Shown piece by piece: positions 9,507-21,372 of a stretch of DNA of 64,000 bases. Below the pieces are notes generated by a model, which searched no databases, had not been told where the DNA came from, and saw nothing but the letters and a program-made list of their open reading frames with translations. The stretch is taken from contig OU452225.1 in NCBI GenBank assembly GCA_911728455.2, positions 19,812,495 through 19,876,494 of the forward strand, written 5' to 3'. This DNA comes from Marthasterias glacialis (taxonomy: Eukaryota > Echinodermata > Asteroidea > Forcipulatida > Asteriidae). Each line of letters begins with the position of its first letter. The stretch's first letter is position 1. The position numbers and the translations under genes are program-made.

Positions 9507-12500
9507 TTAAGTCACAAAGTCTCTCATCCACAATGGAGGGCGGGTTACTCTTCCAGCTCGAGTAGTTTTATAACAGAAAGAGACATCTTCCTCAGTGTTC
9601 ATTTGCGTTTCGAAGTCTCCATCGATCTGGCCAGTATCGGTAGAGATTTCGTTGTCTCTCCAACTCGGTGGAACATCAGCGGAGTTTGATGCAGCGTGTT
9701 GATCATCAACGGGTTCGCTGAGGATAGTGTCATCTTCGCGAAGAGCACAAGGTTTCAATCTATCGAAGTGCACAACTTGACGGGTACGGGACACATTTGG
9801 AACTTCGATAAGATAGTTCGCATCAGAATACTTCTTGACAATAGTACACGGGCCCTTCCAGTGAGATCTTAATTTAGGGGACAGTCCAACGAATCTCTCA
9901 GGGCAATAAAGCCAAACTTTGTCACCACGTTTGTAGGGACTCCCGTACATCCGTGTATCATAAAGTCTTTTCTGACGTCGTTGTTCTCCACCTGCATGTT
10001 TCCGCGCCGTCTCAAATGCATCATCCAGTTTGAACTTGACCTCCATCGCGTAGGGTTGACCTTGCTGTACTTGTACATTCGGAACTGGTCCTGCAAGTAC
10101 ATCTAATGGCAAGTTAATTTCGCGCCCCAAAACTAAGCTGTTTGGTGTTGCCCTTGTGGTTTCCTGTTCGGATGCTCTATAAGCCATTAAAACAAAAGGC
10201 AAATGTTCATCCCAGTCAGTTTGGTCGTTTCTACAATACATACTAAGCATTGTTTCTAGTGTTCTATTGAACCTTTCCACTAGCCCGTCTGATTGGGGAT
10301 GGTAGGCTGTCGTGCGAGTTTTGTCAATTTCTAGCAAGTTGCACAGTTCAGTAAATAATCTGGATTCGAAATTTGTCCCTTGATCACTATGAATTTTGCT
10401 AGGTACACCATATCTACAGATGAACTGAGTTACCAACACTTTTGCTACTGTTTCGGCTTGTTGATTGGGCAGTGGATAGGCTTCTGCCCATCTCGTGAAG
10501 TAATCCATGATTACTAATATGTATTTATTACCATTTTTACTCTCAGGCAAAGGGCCCATTATATCTAATGCAATGCGTTCAAATGGGGCGCCAGTGGGAG
10601 CTAATTGTAGTGGTGCTCTGAATTTCATCTTTGGCATTTTTCGTGCCTGACAAGATAGACAACCATTGACCCATATATCTACAGTGCGTCGGTAACCGAC
10701 CCAGTAGAAGTTCTTCTGGATTTTACTTAGGGTGCGTTTCTGGCCAAGATGGCCCCCAGTTCGTCCATCATGACTCTGTTTGAGTATTTCTTTTTGCATA
10801 CTTGAAGGGACAACTAACTGACAGACTACTGACCTGTTTTTAGTCTTACATCGACGATACAGTATACCTTCTCTTAGTACAAGTTGTTCCCACTGGAACC
10901 ACAAGGCCCTTGTTTCTCTTGACAATCCGGAGATTTCTTTACCAGGAGGTCGTTTTCGACCAGACTGGAGCCACTGTATCACGGGCAGTAAATTTGCGTC
11001 TTCTCGTTGGGCCTTGCGGATGGTAGTGGGTTCCAAACCTGTAACTAAGAAAACTCCACAACATCTGCCATTAGTTATGTTAACAGATTCATGTGGGCGC
11101 CTAGAGAGAGCATCGGCATTTTGGTGTTTGAGTCCTTGGCGATGCTGAATTTCGAAATCAAATGAGCCAAGTACTTCAAGCCATCGTGCCATTTGCCCTT
11201 CTGTTTGATCACTGTTCAAAAGCCAACGCAGTGACGCATGGTCAGTGCGTACCATGAATTTTCTGCCATATAAGTAGTGACGAAAATATTTTACGTACGT
11301 CACAACCGCAAGTAATTCTTTTCGAGTTACGCTGTACCTGCGTTCTGCCTTGGTTAATTTACGACTTGCGTAACTAACAACACGTTCTGTTCCATTAATT
11401 TCTTGTGAGAGAACGGCTCCTATTCCTTCATTACTGGCATCCGTGTCCAGAATAAATGGCTGCTGAAAATTTGGATAGCAAAGAACGGGAGAAGAAATTA
11501 AGTTAGATCGCAATTGGTAAAATGCCATTTCACAACTCTCGTCCCAAACGAATCCTACATTCTTTTGTGTCAAACGATGCAGGGGTGCCGCAATATGGGC
11601 GAAGTTTTGTACAAATCTGCGATAATATGAACACAGACCTAAGAAACTTCTAACCTCTTTTAGGTTTGTTGGAATTGGCCATTCTCTCACCCGTTCAATC
11701 TTTTCAGGGTCTGTCGAAATACCATTCTTTGAGACAATGTAGCCCAAGTATGATACTTCGGTTTGGCACAAGGTACATTTTTTTGCTTTAAGTTTCAAAC
11801 CAGCTTCCTCTAGCGTTTTCAGAACAGTGCTTAGTCTTACGAGATGTTCATCAAAGGTCTCTGCAAAGATAATAATATCATCAATGTAAACAAGACATGT
11901 TTTCCAATGAAGGCCTGCAAGAACGCGCTCCATTAAACGCTCAAAGGTAGCAGGGGCGTTGCAAAGCCCAAAAGGCATTACATTGAACTCGTAAAGACCT
12001 GTACCCGCTGAAAACGCTGTTTTGGGTCTGTCATCTGGGTGTACTTCTACTTGCCAGTACCCGCTCGCCAAATCTAAAGTACTAAACCAGGTTGAACCAT
12101 AGAGAGCATCTAGACTGTCGTCTATTCTGGGAAGTGGGTATGCATCTTTTTTAGTAATATTGTTAAGTTTCCTGTAATCAATGCAGAATCGGATTGTGTT
12201 ATCTTTTTTCTTAACCAATACTACTGGTGACAGCCATGCGCTCTCTGAAGGGCTTATGATGTTTTTGTTCAGCATAGTCTCCATTTTTGTTTGAACTTCA
12301 GACCGCTGGTAATAAGGGACACGTCTAATTGGTTGACGAATAGGTGGATGATCACTCGTATGGATCCGATGATACAACCTATCAGTTCGGCCAAGATTAC
12401 CGTCTTTGGAAAACACTGAAATGTGATTTTCAATAACATCACTTAATTGTTGTTTTTGCTGCACATTAAGTGTTTTATCACTACGGTTTAACAGTTCTTT

Positions 12501-13289
12501 CAGTTCACTTTCAGTGTTAGAATTTATCGACGGATTGTTGGTTTGATCACTTAAATCCGTTAACTGCGAAACCTCTTTAGCAGGTTGGAGTAAGGCTACA
12601 CTTGTATCCTTATACAGAACAATTGGGTCCGATTGCACATTAAGTACCCTAACAGGAACATACTTATTGTTCGACTGAACTAAGGAACGTGCTACAAGAA
12701 TGCCTTTGTCTCTAATCATGTTACTTGTGGGTTCGATCATTCCAGTACTGGAAGAACCCTCTCTTAATTTCACTCTGCCGGGGATAATAACCTCATGCCC
12801 CGGTTGAATGGTTACATTCTGATCTACACAAATTCGACAACAATGTGAAGAATTTTCTTCACGTACAATATTAATTGTTACACCATCTATTGTCAATTTA
12901 CGTTCACTAAGATGGAGGACACTATCGTGACTATTCAAAAAGTCCATTCCAAGAATACCAGATTGGCCAATTTCGGCAACAATAACATCATGCTTGGTTT
13001 GTAGTTTGCCTAGCTGCAATGTGACCGATGTTTTTCCATGAACTTTAAGTGGGGTTCCATCAGCAGTAACTATTGCAATATCACACTTTTGAATCTGGTT
13101 TTTCACGTGTTCTGGAAATAGTTTTACTACCCGTGGGTGGAAAACGGAGTGCGATGAGCCTGTGTCGATTAACATTTTAACTACGACACCATACATGTTA
13201 CTGTATGCAAACATACTATTTGACTGGGTCTTAGAATTAAGTTGCACGTCGACCCTAGGTACAACTTGACTTAGTTTTCCGACTGAGGA
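9507..13289 (-). CDS. gypsy Pol polyprotein, copy 2
   Basis: It has the same length and domains as the pol at 3604-7386. Comparing all 1246 residues shows only three differences: I141V, K574M and R873K. All protease, RT, RNase H and integrase catalytic residues are intact. The upstream gag is truncated and the promoter LTR is missing, so this copy should not be expressed on its own even though the frame is open. Confidence 0.93.
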   Translation of the reverse strand, partial: SSVGKLSQVVPRVDVQLNSKTQSNSMFAYSNMYGVVVKMLIDTGSSHSVFHPRVVKLFPEHVKNQIQKCDIAIVTADGTPLKVHGKTSVTLQLGKLQTKHDVIVAEIGQSGILGMDFLNSHDSVLHLSERKLTIDGVTINIVREENSSHCCRICVDQNVTIQPGHEVIIPGRVKLREGSSSTGMIEPTSNMIRDKGILVARSLVQSNNKYVPVRVLNVQSDPIVLYKDTSVALLQPAKEVSQLTDLSDQTNNPSINSNTESELKELLNRSDKTLNVQQKQQLSDVIENHISVFSKDGNLGRTDRLYHRIHTSDHPPIRQPIRRVPYYQRSEVQTKMETMLNKNIISPSESAWLSPVVLVKKKDNTIRFCIDYRKLNNITKKDAYPLPRIDDSLDALYGSTWFSTLDLASGYWQVEVHPDDRPKTAFSAGTGLYEFNVMPFGLCNAPATFERLMERVLAGLHWKTCLVYIDDIIIFAETFDEHLVRLSTVLKTLEEAGLKLKAKKCTLCQTEVSYLGYIVSKNGISTDPEKIERVREWPIPTNLKEVRSFLGLCSYYRRFVQNFAHIAAPLHRLTQKNVGFVWDESCEMAFYQLRSNLISSPVLCYPNFQQPFILDTDASNEGIGAVLSQEINGTERVVSYASRKLTKAERRYSVTRKELLAVVTYVKYFRHYLYGRKFMVRTDHASLRWLLNSDQTEGQMARWLEVLGSFDFEIQHRQGLKHQNADALSRRPHESVNITNGRCCGVFLVTGLEPTTIRKAQREDANLLPVIQWLQSGRKRPPGKEISGLSRETRALWFQWEQLVLREGILYRRCKTKNRSVVCQLVVPSSMQKEILKQSHDGRTGGHLGQKRTLSKIQKNFYWVGYRRTVDIWVNGCLSCQARKMPKMKFRAPLQLAPTGAPFERIALDIMGPLPESKNGNKYILVIMDYFTRWAEAYPLPNQQAETVAKVLVTQFICRYGVPSKIHSDQGTNFESRLFTELCNLLEIDKTRTTAYHPQSDGLVERFNRTLETMLSMYCRNDQTDWDEHLPFVLMAYRASEQETTRATPNSLVLGREINLPLDVLAGPVPNVQVQQGQPYAMEVKFKLDDAFETARKHAGGEQRRQKRLYDTRMYGSPYKRGDKVWLYCPERFVGLSPKLRSHWKGPCTIVKKYSDANYLIEVPNVSRTRQVVHFDRLKPCALREDDTILSEPVDDQHAASNSADVPPSWRDNEISTDTGQIDGDFETQMNTEEDVSFCYKTTRAGRVTRPPLWMRDFVT

Positions 13290-13877
13290 TTATTCTTGCT
13301 GGCATCACTATTGTCATTAGATTTTTCATTCTTCGGGCCCGACCTGCAATTTCTACTAATGTGGCCAACTTCACCACATTTATAACATTCTCTATTTCTA
13401 CGTCTTAGTGACTGCACAAGATTTTCAACAATATAGATGTTCTTATTCAACCTTTGTTCAAGTCTGCTGATCTTGTCTTCAACACTTAATTCTGACGTCT
13501 TACTTTCGTCAACAGTTGGCCTTTGCAAAGATGCAACGCGCTGTTGCTGCGCAGTCACAGCCGCCTGAGCAGTTTGGTTAGCGTTAGCCTCAGCTAGCAA
13601 AATGTCCTCCTCGCGTTGCGCAACCTGTAATGCCTCTTTGAGTGTCTTTGTGTTTGCGCGACGCACTTCTGCTCTGATTGACGGGGGTTGCAGTGCGTCT
13701 ATGAAATAACTCACCGCAACATGATCAGCATTGATAGCGTCCATTTTGGGATACGCCCTTGAAACTAGGCTGCGAATGTCTTGCGCCAATGCAGCTAATT
13801 TTTCGCCCTGCTTACGCTCACGCTGCTTCAATCTTGAGCGATACGCATCAGTACTGTGAGTTGGGCTAAAGCGAGCT
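13271..13877 (-). pseudogene. Truncated gypsy Gag, copy 2
   Basis: It corresponds to about residue 181 to the end of the 381-residue Gag of copy 1, including the CCHC knuckle. The N-terminal half is replaced at 13877 by unrelated sequence that opens a SINE-rich stretch. The retained part is uninterrupted. Confidence 0.88.
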
Positions 13878-14189
13878 TACAATATCAAGGGGTCAGCCTG
13901 CAGGGGCTGAGGCTCCGTTGTGACTCCAGTAAAAGGTTGAGTTTAAGTTTTACGAGTAAAAGGTTGAGATTTTTCCCCGAGTTATGTGAAAAAACTTCAC
14001 ATGCATATTACTCAAGTGGCATTCGAATCCATGACCGTTGCCAAGTTCTAGGGCAGATGTCTTACCACTAGACTACCGAGCTTGCCCGATAGCTAGAGGT
14101 AGTTTGAATCCTACATTTTAGCAGAGGGCACTGCAACCATTCAAAAAGATGTTAAATATGCATTGGGGATAAAGAATATTATTTGTGTT
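13878..14189 (-). repeat. tRNA-derived SINE copy
   Basis: Read on the minus strand, a tRNA-like head spans about 14095-14005, with a box A-like GGTAGTCTAGTGGTAAGAC and a box B-like GGATTCGAATGCC. The tail TGTGAAGTTTTTTCACA then gives a small hairpin. The same head and tail recur at 16320-16500 and 33700-33800. The first 110 bases after the gag break (13878-13990) are not recognised. Confidence 0.65.
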
Positions 14190-15090
14190 TTAACAATGCA
14201 ATGATGTGTTAAGCACTGCATAAATACAAAGTACTTTTCTCACAAGTCCTGTAAAAAAAAATTCCACAGGCATATTACTTGGGTGAGATTCGAACCCGGT
14301 GAGATAGGTTCAATTGCCAAGGCACCCCGCCTGGGTGTTGGCCTGATGATGTCATGGCCATTAGTGAGGCAGAAACATCACATGAACAACCTGTAAACAG
14401 TCAGCCCTTGACAAAGTTATTCGGACGATGTTTGTTGCCCCTGTGTGATTCGCCTGTTGAACGCTCCAAACTGGAAGAGGAGCGGCGGCGGGGACAATAG
14501 CCTATCCTATCATTTTATAGCCACAGGTTGAGTCCGAAGACAACTCAGTAGACACTATCGGTCTAGGAACACCTGATGCTAGTCCAGACGAGCGAGTCAT
14601 GCCCAACATCGTCAGAGCCCCACTCTGACCAGTGAATAGCACTCTACACCCAGGGGAATTGAGCGAGTGTTTCATGGCCCGTCTGCCCCATATAGGAGCC
14701 CATCCCAAGCCCACATGGAGCCGAGAGGAAACGGTTGCAGAGAAGCATTCATGGTGGGTGCAACGCGGCCCGTAAACGGGTCATGCTCAATTTGCCACTT
14801 CCTGCTTTTCTTTTTGAAGCTATAAGTCCCGGCACAAGAGGAATTTTTGGTTCCATCCTTACCAGGACAACTTTCTTGTTGTTGGCCAGTATCGTCTGAT
14901 ACACTGGTCGGGATTAAAGACTAGATAGCATTTCCTCTCCAACCAACGGAACTACCAGCACTCAGGGCCTCTAGCAGCATGGAAAGCTGAGCGAGGGGCT
15001 GATGCAGTGGCAGGATATTATCACAGGTACAGTCTTTGAGGAATTGGCTCGTCCTGGGGAAAGTAAATTTTCCTCTGTAATGGCGAGTCT
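14190..15090 (+). repeat. Repeat module, copy a
   Basis: The module starts with an inverted SINE segment (box B GGGTGAGATTCGAACCC), then a landmark GGACGATGTTTGTTGCCCC and a long block. Diverged copies occur at 16600-17045 and 17046-17935. Short coding-like stretches (for example LSELEKERRQGQWLV in the third copy) suggest it derives from a transposon ORF, but every copy is interrupted. I do not recognise the family. Confidence 0.55.
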
Positions 15091-16319
15091 CATATTCATC
15101 ACCGTTGTGACTCTTTGTTGCCAGTTAAAGGTTGGGTTTGAGTGTGTGACCCATCCCCGTTAGCAGCACGGTCCAAAAAACTACCACAGGTATCTTAAAA
15201 TGGCTGATGTCAGGGAATCCAGAACGTAGGTTTAGCTGTGGATTTTGGAGCCCGTTTAGTTGTGGTCACTGTGAAGACTTCTTTTTAATAGATTCATCCT
15301 TATCAGTTGCCTCAGTCGTTGTGCTCTGGCTTCCATTGATTCTTGAGATTTACCAGCATAATGGTCCAAGCCCATAAGTGGTACTGTTGCAATGCATTTG
15401 CGAGCTCTTTCCAATGTAAGAAACACTGCATCCCTCTATGGGATGGCCAGTGTAGAGACATGTTTGAACTGATCGAGTACCACATGTAATCCCTGGTTCA
15501 GGCAGTGAAACACTGCAGTCAGGAGATTCAGCCGGGACAATTGAATGTTCTTCACAGTCCAAAGCTCGATTTTTTCGTGAGGAAAAGGAGGAAGGACAAT
15601 GAATGAATCACGAAAAAGGGACACCTCATCGGCCTTTTTCTGAACATCTCAAATTGACCTCTAGTCCGGTCAGCCAAGTTCAAGCAAGTAGAAAAGCCAT
15701 TGGCTACCAGTTTATCTGGAACATTTGGTGCTGTGGAAAAACTGCTCAAATTCCGCTGTGGAAGAACAAGTATAAGAGAGCTCATGTCTCTTGAATGTTT
15801 TCCACTTTGTCTCACCTTGTGTTGACATTCACATTCTATGCAACATCTGGTCAAGCAGCAACACAGGAAAAACTTGTATGTTGCCGCCTCCTATCCTGAA
15901 CTCATTTTACGTCTGGAATATTTGCATTCTGTGGGGGGGGGGCAGGATATCCAAGGGATGGCATTTGCAAAACCTGAACCATATCCTATTGTACCAGGTG
16001 CAGCTCTGTCTCAGCTATAGATGACCACTGCATCTGCAATCACTTCATCATTGTCGTCTGTTGGGGTACGAGAGAGACAAGTCGACACCTGTGATTGAGC
16101 AGGAAGGACGAGTTGACACTGATGGATGAGCAAGCCCCAGCTGTGTGGATCCAACACAGCGGTCAGATCCGAAGGGCCCTCCCTCCATTGAGGGGGATCA
16201 CCCCCAAATCCAAGAATGACTTGGACAGGTGAATGCTCAGTGTGGGAGGGGATGCTGGAGCACGGCTACTTGTGATTGGCAAATCCTGTAGGTTTTGAGT
16301 AATGCAGTGTGGTCAAGAT
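15091..16319. other. Unclassified spacer with broken coding-like stretches
   Basis: No intact gene is visible. Minus-strand open stretches at 15854-15552 and 15624-15350 have plausible composition but run into stops and change frame, and show no domain I can name. They may be transposon debris belonging with the neighbouring modules. Confidence 0.4.
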
Positions 16320-16599
16320 AGAGACCAGGGGGCCGAGGACAAATATTAGTTGTGTTTTACCCATACATTGATGTGGGTGTTAAGCACTGTATACTCAGTA
16401 CTATCCCCGAGTCCTGTGAAAAAATTCACATCCATATTACTCAGGTGGGATTCAAACCACAATCTTGCCCGGTAGCTAGATGCAGTTCGAATTCTATATT
16501 TTAGCTGAGGGTACTGCAATTATTATAATAGATGTTGAGTTTGCATCTGGGATAGAAACATTATTTATGTTTTACCCATATATTGATGCCTGTTAAGCA
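16320..16599 (-). repeat. SINE copies
   Basis: Two partial minus-strand copies of the SINE family sit head to tail. They are recognised by the tail segment TACAGTGCTTAACA and the TTCACAGGACTCGGGG segment. Confidence 0.55.
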
Positions 16600-17045
16600 C
16601 TGTTTACTCAACACTCCCCCCCCCCCCCCCCGAGTCCAGTGATAAAAAAATCCACAGACATATTACTCGGGTGGGATTCGAACCCGGTGAGTTAGGTTCA
16701 GTTGCCAAGGAACCCTGCCTGGTTGTGGGGCTGATGATGTCATGCAATATGCCATGGCCGTTATCGAAGGATGTCAAATGAACAGCCTGTAAACAGTCGG
16801 CCCTTGAAAAAGTCATTGGGACAACGTTTGTTGCCCCTGCATGATTCTCCGGCCAAACTCTCTGAACTGGAGGAAGAGCAGCGGCAGGGACAATGGCTTG
16901 TCCTTTATTTTACAGGAGCGGCCACAGGTTGAGCCTGAGGACAATTCAGATGGTGAGTACCATGGAGCTGGGATGAAATGGTTGTTGAGCAGTGTTCATG
17001 GTGGGTTTAACAAGGCCCAGAAACGGGTCGTGTTTCCCCTACTTG
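16600..17045 (+). repeat. Repeat module, copy b (internally deleted)
   Basis: This has the same order as copy a, starting with a 16-base C run at 16616-16631 and an inverted SINE box B (GGGATTCGAACCC). Relative to copy c it lacks an internal block between a GACAATTCAGA segment and GGTGAGTACCATGGAGC. Confidence 0.55.
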
Positions 17046-17935
17046 CTACTCAGTACTCCCCACCCCCCACGCTGACCCCGAGTCCTGTGAAAAAAATCCA
17101 CAGGCATATTACTCGGGTGGGATTCGAACCCGGTGAATAAGGTTTGTTTGTCCTGGAACCCAGCCTGGGTGTCGGCAATATGCCATGGCCCTTAGCAAGG
17201 AGATCGAATGAACAGCCTGTAAACAAAGTCAATGGGACGATGTTTGTTGCCCCTGTGTGATTCGCCGGTCAAACTCTCCGAACTGGAGAAAGAGCGGCGG
17301 CAGGGACAGTGGCTTGTCCTATCATTTTACAGTAAGCCACAGGTCGAGTCTGACGACAATTCAGAGGACACTATTGGCCAAGGAACACCCGATGCTGAGA
17401 ACAAATCCAACACCAATGGTGGTCCAGATGAGTGAGTCATGCCCAACATCGTCAGAGCCCACCTCTGACCAGTGAACAGCACGTACACTTGGGAGTTTGA
17501 GCGAGTGTTTCAGGGCCTGTCTGCCAAAACTGGGACCCATCCCCAAGCCCTAGTGGTGAGTACCATGGAGCTGGGAGGAAACGGTTGTTAAGCAGTGTTC
17601 ATGGTGGGTGTAACAGGGCCCAGAAACAGGTCGTGTTTGCCCCTCTGCTCTTCTTTGAGGTAAGTCACCCTGGCATGAGAGGATTTCTGGTTTTATACTT
17701 ACCAGGACAACTCCCTTGTTGTTGTTGGCCTGTTCTTTCTAATACACTGGTCGGGACCAAAGACTGGATAGAGTCTCCTTTCCAACTAATGGAACTGCCA
17801 GCACTTAGGGCCTCTTGCAGCCTGGAGTGCCGAGTGGGAGGCTGATGCAGTGGCAGGATAGTGTCACAGGTACAGTCCCCTGAGGAATTGGCTCTTCCTG
17901 AGGGGAGGACATTTCCCCGTTACAGACAGACTCAA
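17046..17935 (+). repeat. Repeat module, copy c
   Basis: This follows copy b directly. It again begins with the inverted SINE head and ends in the block containing CTGATGCAGTGGCAGGATA, which is also found near 15000 in copy a. The longest open stretch, 17232-17435, reads as charged, Ser/Asp-rich peptide and stops. Confidence 0.55.
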
Positions 17936-18047
17936 TCCTTGCCGATCATTTCACCATTTTATTTTTTTAAATGTTAATAAGAAATCTTCCTCAATAATGG
18001 TGTAAAGCACGCAACCAACGGAGCTGGCGGAAAAGTGTGTGCCATAA
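17936..18047. other. Short spacer
   Basis: No gene or repeat boundary could be supported. Confidence 0.4.
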
Positions 18048-18815
18048 CTTGAAGACAACGTGGCACTCATGCAGAGAGAGGCATTGTGGGTAGATCAGCA
18101 GAAAGAACTACTGTGTGTAAATCTTAGAATTATTGTACCTGTGGGTAGGGAAGTATACATGAGTAGTAGCTCTACAGGTAAGTAGAGTGACGTAGACACA
18201 ATGTATACTTTACCGGCAAAAACTACCACATCAAAGTAACTGTATATACCAATCAAAAGTTTAACATCACAAATAGTAATTCATAGTATGCAGTTCTTGA
18301 TTTGAATCTGACGAGATTGATTAACATTCATTTCAAAAAGGAACACATAATCTTTTAATTAAAAATAACAAATATTAAATATAAGTACACCATTGCAAGC
18401 ATTTTAATTCAATCAGTTTTATCAGTATTTTACCAATATCATCCTGGTAAGGTTAGTCTAAAGCAGGGCCACCACGAGCAGGTCCCAGGATACCAGCCCC
18501 ACACGCTTTCAAGATCGTCAGAGCCATTACACCCACCTTTCGGCAGGGTCCGGTCCGCCACCCCAAGGCGAACCCCAAGGCAGTCCCCTACCATACTAAC
18601 GCGGTCCACTAGCCCCACGGCCAAGACTAGGGACTACTGCCGTTTGCCAACCATTTGTGATCACACCAGAACCATGCTCCCCCGGTAGAGCAGCCTGATG
18701 CACCTTTAAGATCAACATCCAGCTATCACCCTGGCCGGCAGTAGGACCCCACATGCCACGTGCAAGTGTCCAGGTCCCTTTAATATTTCGGAATTTCCCG
18801 TGTTTACCTCCATCG

Positions 18816-18998
18816 ATTCCGAATCGAATCCCCGCACTTCCAATCGAATCTCCGCACTACCAATCGAATCTCCGCACCACCAATCGAATCTCCGCACCAC
18901 CAATCGAATCTTCGCACCACCAATCGAATCTCCGCACCACCAATCGAATCTCCGCACCACCAATCGAATCTCCGCACCACCAATCGCATCTCCACACC
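18816..18998. repeat. 20-bp minisatellite, short array (about 9 copies)
   Basis: The unit is TCCGCACCACCAATCGAATC, repeated about nine times with few changes. The same repeat is expanded to about 56 copies in the second duplication unit. Confidence 0.92.
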
Positions 18999-20428
18999 TC
19001 CAAGGCTCTATGATCTCCAAATTCATAGTTCAAAAAACGCATATGTGCTTGCTTGCAATGGTGTACTTATTTACAAGATGTTAACTGTATAGTGCTGCAA
19101 AAACAGCCCACTATACGACGACAACAGAAAACATCAAATCAACACATCTACAATATCTTACAGTTGAAGACAACAAACTGCTTGGTTGTCCATCATTCAT
19201 GACCTCTAGATGAACTGCTAGGATGTCTTGATGATATTGACGTTTACATACGTGTTGCTCTCCTTTATACCCTGTAGCCTGCAAGATGTCAATAGAGGTG
19301 ATTCCCTCTGCACTTGACTTCAGGGAACAGCTAGCTACATCTCTGGCTCTGAAAGGTCAAATTTACAGATACAAAATTGTATGCAGGCCAACAATCCCTT
19401 GCAGGGGTGCAGTAAAAACTGGCAAGTACCCCCTCCACCAGTGATATCAGTTTTCCTTTACCTTGTGAAACTTATCACTGTTTATTTTTAATTTGATTTT
19501 TAAACTAGTACTTTACTATCCTTTATCTTCGTTAAAAGTATACTATAGTAGTTTATGCTGCAAGAGTTTGAGGAGTAACTTTTTTTAAGCTAAAAAAGTT
19601 TTTTCTTCTTGTTTTATTATCTATACAGGGGAGGTATAAGAGTGGAATATTTTGAGCTTCAAGATGACTCCATCTCCTGAACAGGAGATTCCAATAGTTA
19701 GGGCAATGTTAAAGCATAGTCAATAAAATTTTGGTTTTTCAAATCAATCATCACTCTAAAAAGTATTACATTGATTTTATGCGCCTTTTGAAAGCTGCTG
19801 GAAAAGGAAGGGAAAATATTTTAATAAAAAAAGGTGTTTTTATTCTTGCCTTTACATCTTAAAGGTGCTCCAATGTTCAACTTTTACATTTTCTGTTGTG
19901 TTTAAACTGTTTATCTCACTTTTTGTGCACCTGGTTTTGCTTGAAGGAGCTTCTGAAGCGTCAAAATTTATATGAATACAAGTAGTTTTTAAATTTTTAA
20001 TTTTTAAAGGTTCAAATGATTTCCCAAAATTATTATCACATAATTTACATTTTTTTCTGCAAGACACATACAAAGAAGAGTGCAGCTCCTAAATCTTTTA
20101 TATTCTACTTGTTGATAAGTAGATGTCTTTGGAGTTGATAAGCCTTTCTGCAATAAAAACAAATTGCAACAACATCACCCCGCCCCCCAATTTTTGTCAT
20201 AACACTGGGGGAAGTTCATGCAAAGCAAGCAGAAAAATAAACACTTTTCTTTTAGAAATTGATATAAATTTGATGTTTTTAACTGTGTAAAATTTCAGGC
20301 AAACCAACCCCTCTATGCCCCTCTTAACCAGAGAGTCCCCATACACCTATGTGCATTCTGCACAGTTATTACAGAGCTCCATTTGGGACCAGGGAAAAAA
20401 ATTCAAATTATACTTTTGGGAAATTCAC

Positions 20429-20714
20429 CTTTTACTGGAGATTGCAGCTCCTTTATCATAGGCTGGTCTTGGACATCTACTTGTTGACGGGTAGATGTCT
20501 TTGGAGATGCTAACCTTATGTCATAAGCTGGTCTTGGACATCTACTTGTTGATGGGTAGATGTCTTTGGAGATGCTAATCTTATGTCATAGGCTGGTCTT
20601 GGACATCTACTTGTTGACGGGTAGATGTCTTTGGAGATGCTAACCTTATGTCATAGGCTGGTCTTGGACATCTACTTGTTGATGGGTAGATGTCTTTGGA
20701 GATGCTAACCCTGA
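20429..20714 (-). repeat. 65-bp palindromic tandem array, 4 copies
   Basis: The copies start at 20471, 20536, 20601 and 20666, an exact 65-bp period. Each contains a perfect 9-bp inverted repeat, GACATCTAC / GTAGATGTC, around a 10-base loop. The array sits inside one B block, between the acceptor at 20714 and the donor at 20429. Confidence 0.9.
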
Positions 20715-20877
20715 CTGCAACACAAACAAACCGCACAAATTTGCATCAATTACCATTGAAGAACATTACTCATCAGTAAAATAGTTAGGTTCAGATAACT
20801 TTGCTTTTACCTTTAGGACTTTGTTATACTTTCAATCAAAGTGAAGAAAACCAACCCAGAAAACTGAAGAAACTTAC

Positions 20878-20972
20878 GCATACAAGGATCATTTTGGATG
20901 TTGCAATCAAAATAAGCAACTGTAATTCTGGGGGACGCAAACGACTGCAACAGTTCCCTTGAGGATAGGTGC
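20878..20972 (-). other. Exon-like block A with canonical donor
   Basis: On the minus strand this block is open in two frames and ends at C/GTAAGTTTC. In the frame matching its sister copies it carries an indel relative to the copy at 26.4 kb. The upstream extension used by that copy is interrupted here by stops. Confidence 0.4.
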
Positions 20973-21299
20973 TGATATAAACTTTATTTTTAGTGAGCTC
21001 TCTCAGAATGAGACTACTCTAGCAATTATTTAATGGCATGTAAAATTTAAATTACTAAAAGTTAGGAATCCGTCTTGATACTTGTGTGTTCGTGAAGATA
21101 CATTCCCAAAATCTTTCAAATCTAACCAAAATTAAACCACCACCCAGCCTGTCAACTCTAAAATGATTGCCAAACATACAGACATAATTATTTGAATAAA
21201 TTTTAAATGCTACAAGAAATCATCACGTGATAAACGACATGGGAAACAAACTGACTGGGTCAGTTTAATACAATTTTTTGGTGAACAAAGACAAAAGAC

Positions 21300-21372
21300 T
21301 ATAACGGGTTCTGAACCTGCAACCTCCGGATTAACGCGCCGGCACTCAACCAACTGAGCTATCTAGCACCAT
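21300..21372 (-). repeat. tRNA-derived fragment (Asn-like anticodon loop)
   Basis: The reverse complement has a box A-like TAGCTCAGTTGGTTGAG, an anticodon loop GCGTTAA (GTT in the anticodon position) and a box B-like GGTTCAGAACC. The acceptor stem does not pair and the T stem has a mismatch, so it is a pseudo-tRNA or SINE head. It recurs in the second duplication unit at 25795-25863. Confidence 0.6.

Larger units (their letters stand above)
9153..13877 (-). mobile_element. Ty3/gypsy copy 2, truncated in gag, without its own 5' LTR
   Basis: The interior of a second element repeats 3250-7974 almost base for base. It breaks off at 13877, inside gag, where sequence identity with copy 1 ends abruptly. 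No 5' LTR, leader or gag N terminus remains. The order LTR-interior-LTR-interior suggests unequal or LTR-LTR recombination in a tandem pair followed by loss of the outer end. 9153-9506 is the 3' untranslated part with its polypurine tract. Confidence 0.9.

Noticed and set aside
15350-15854. Minus-strand protein-coding gene
   Set aside because: Frames are short, interrupted and shift repeatedly. No splice sites or domain join them.
18712-19084. Overlapping open frames around the short minisatellite
   Set aside because: Same artefact as the long array.
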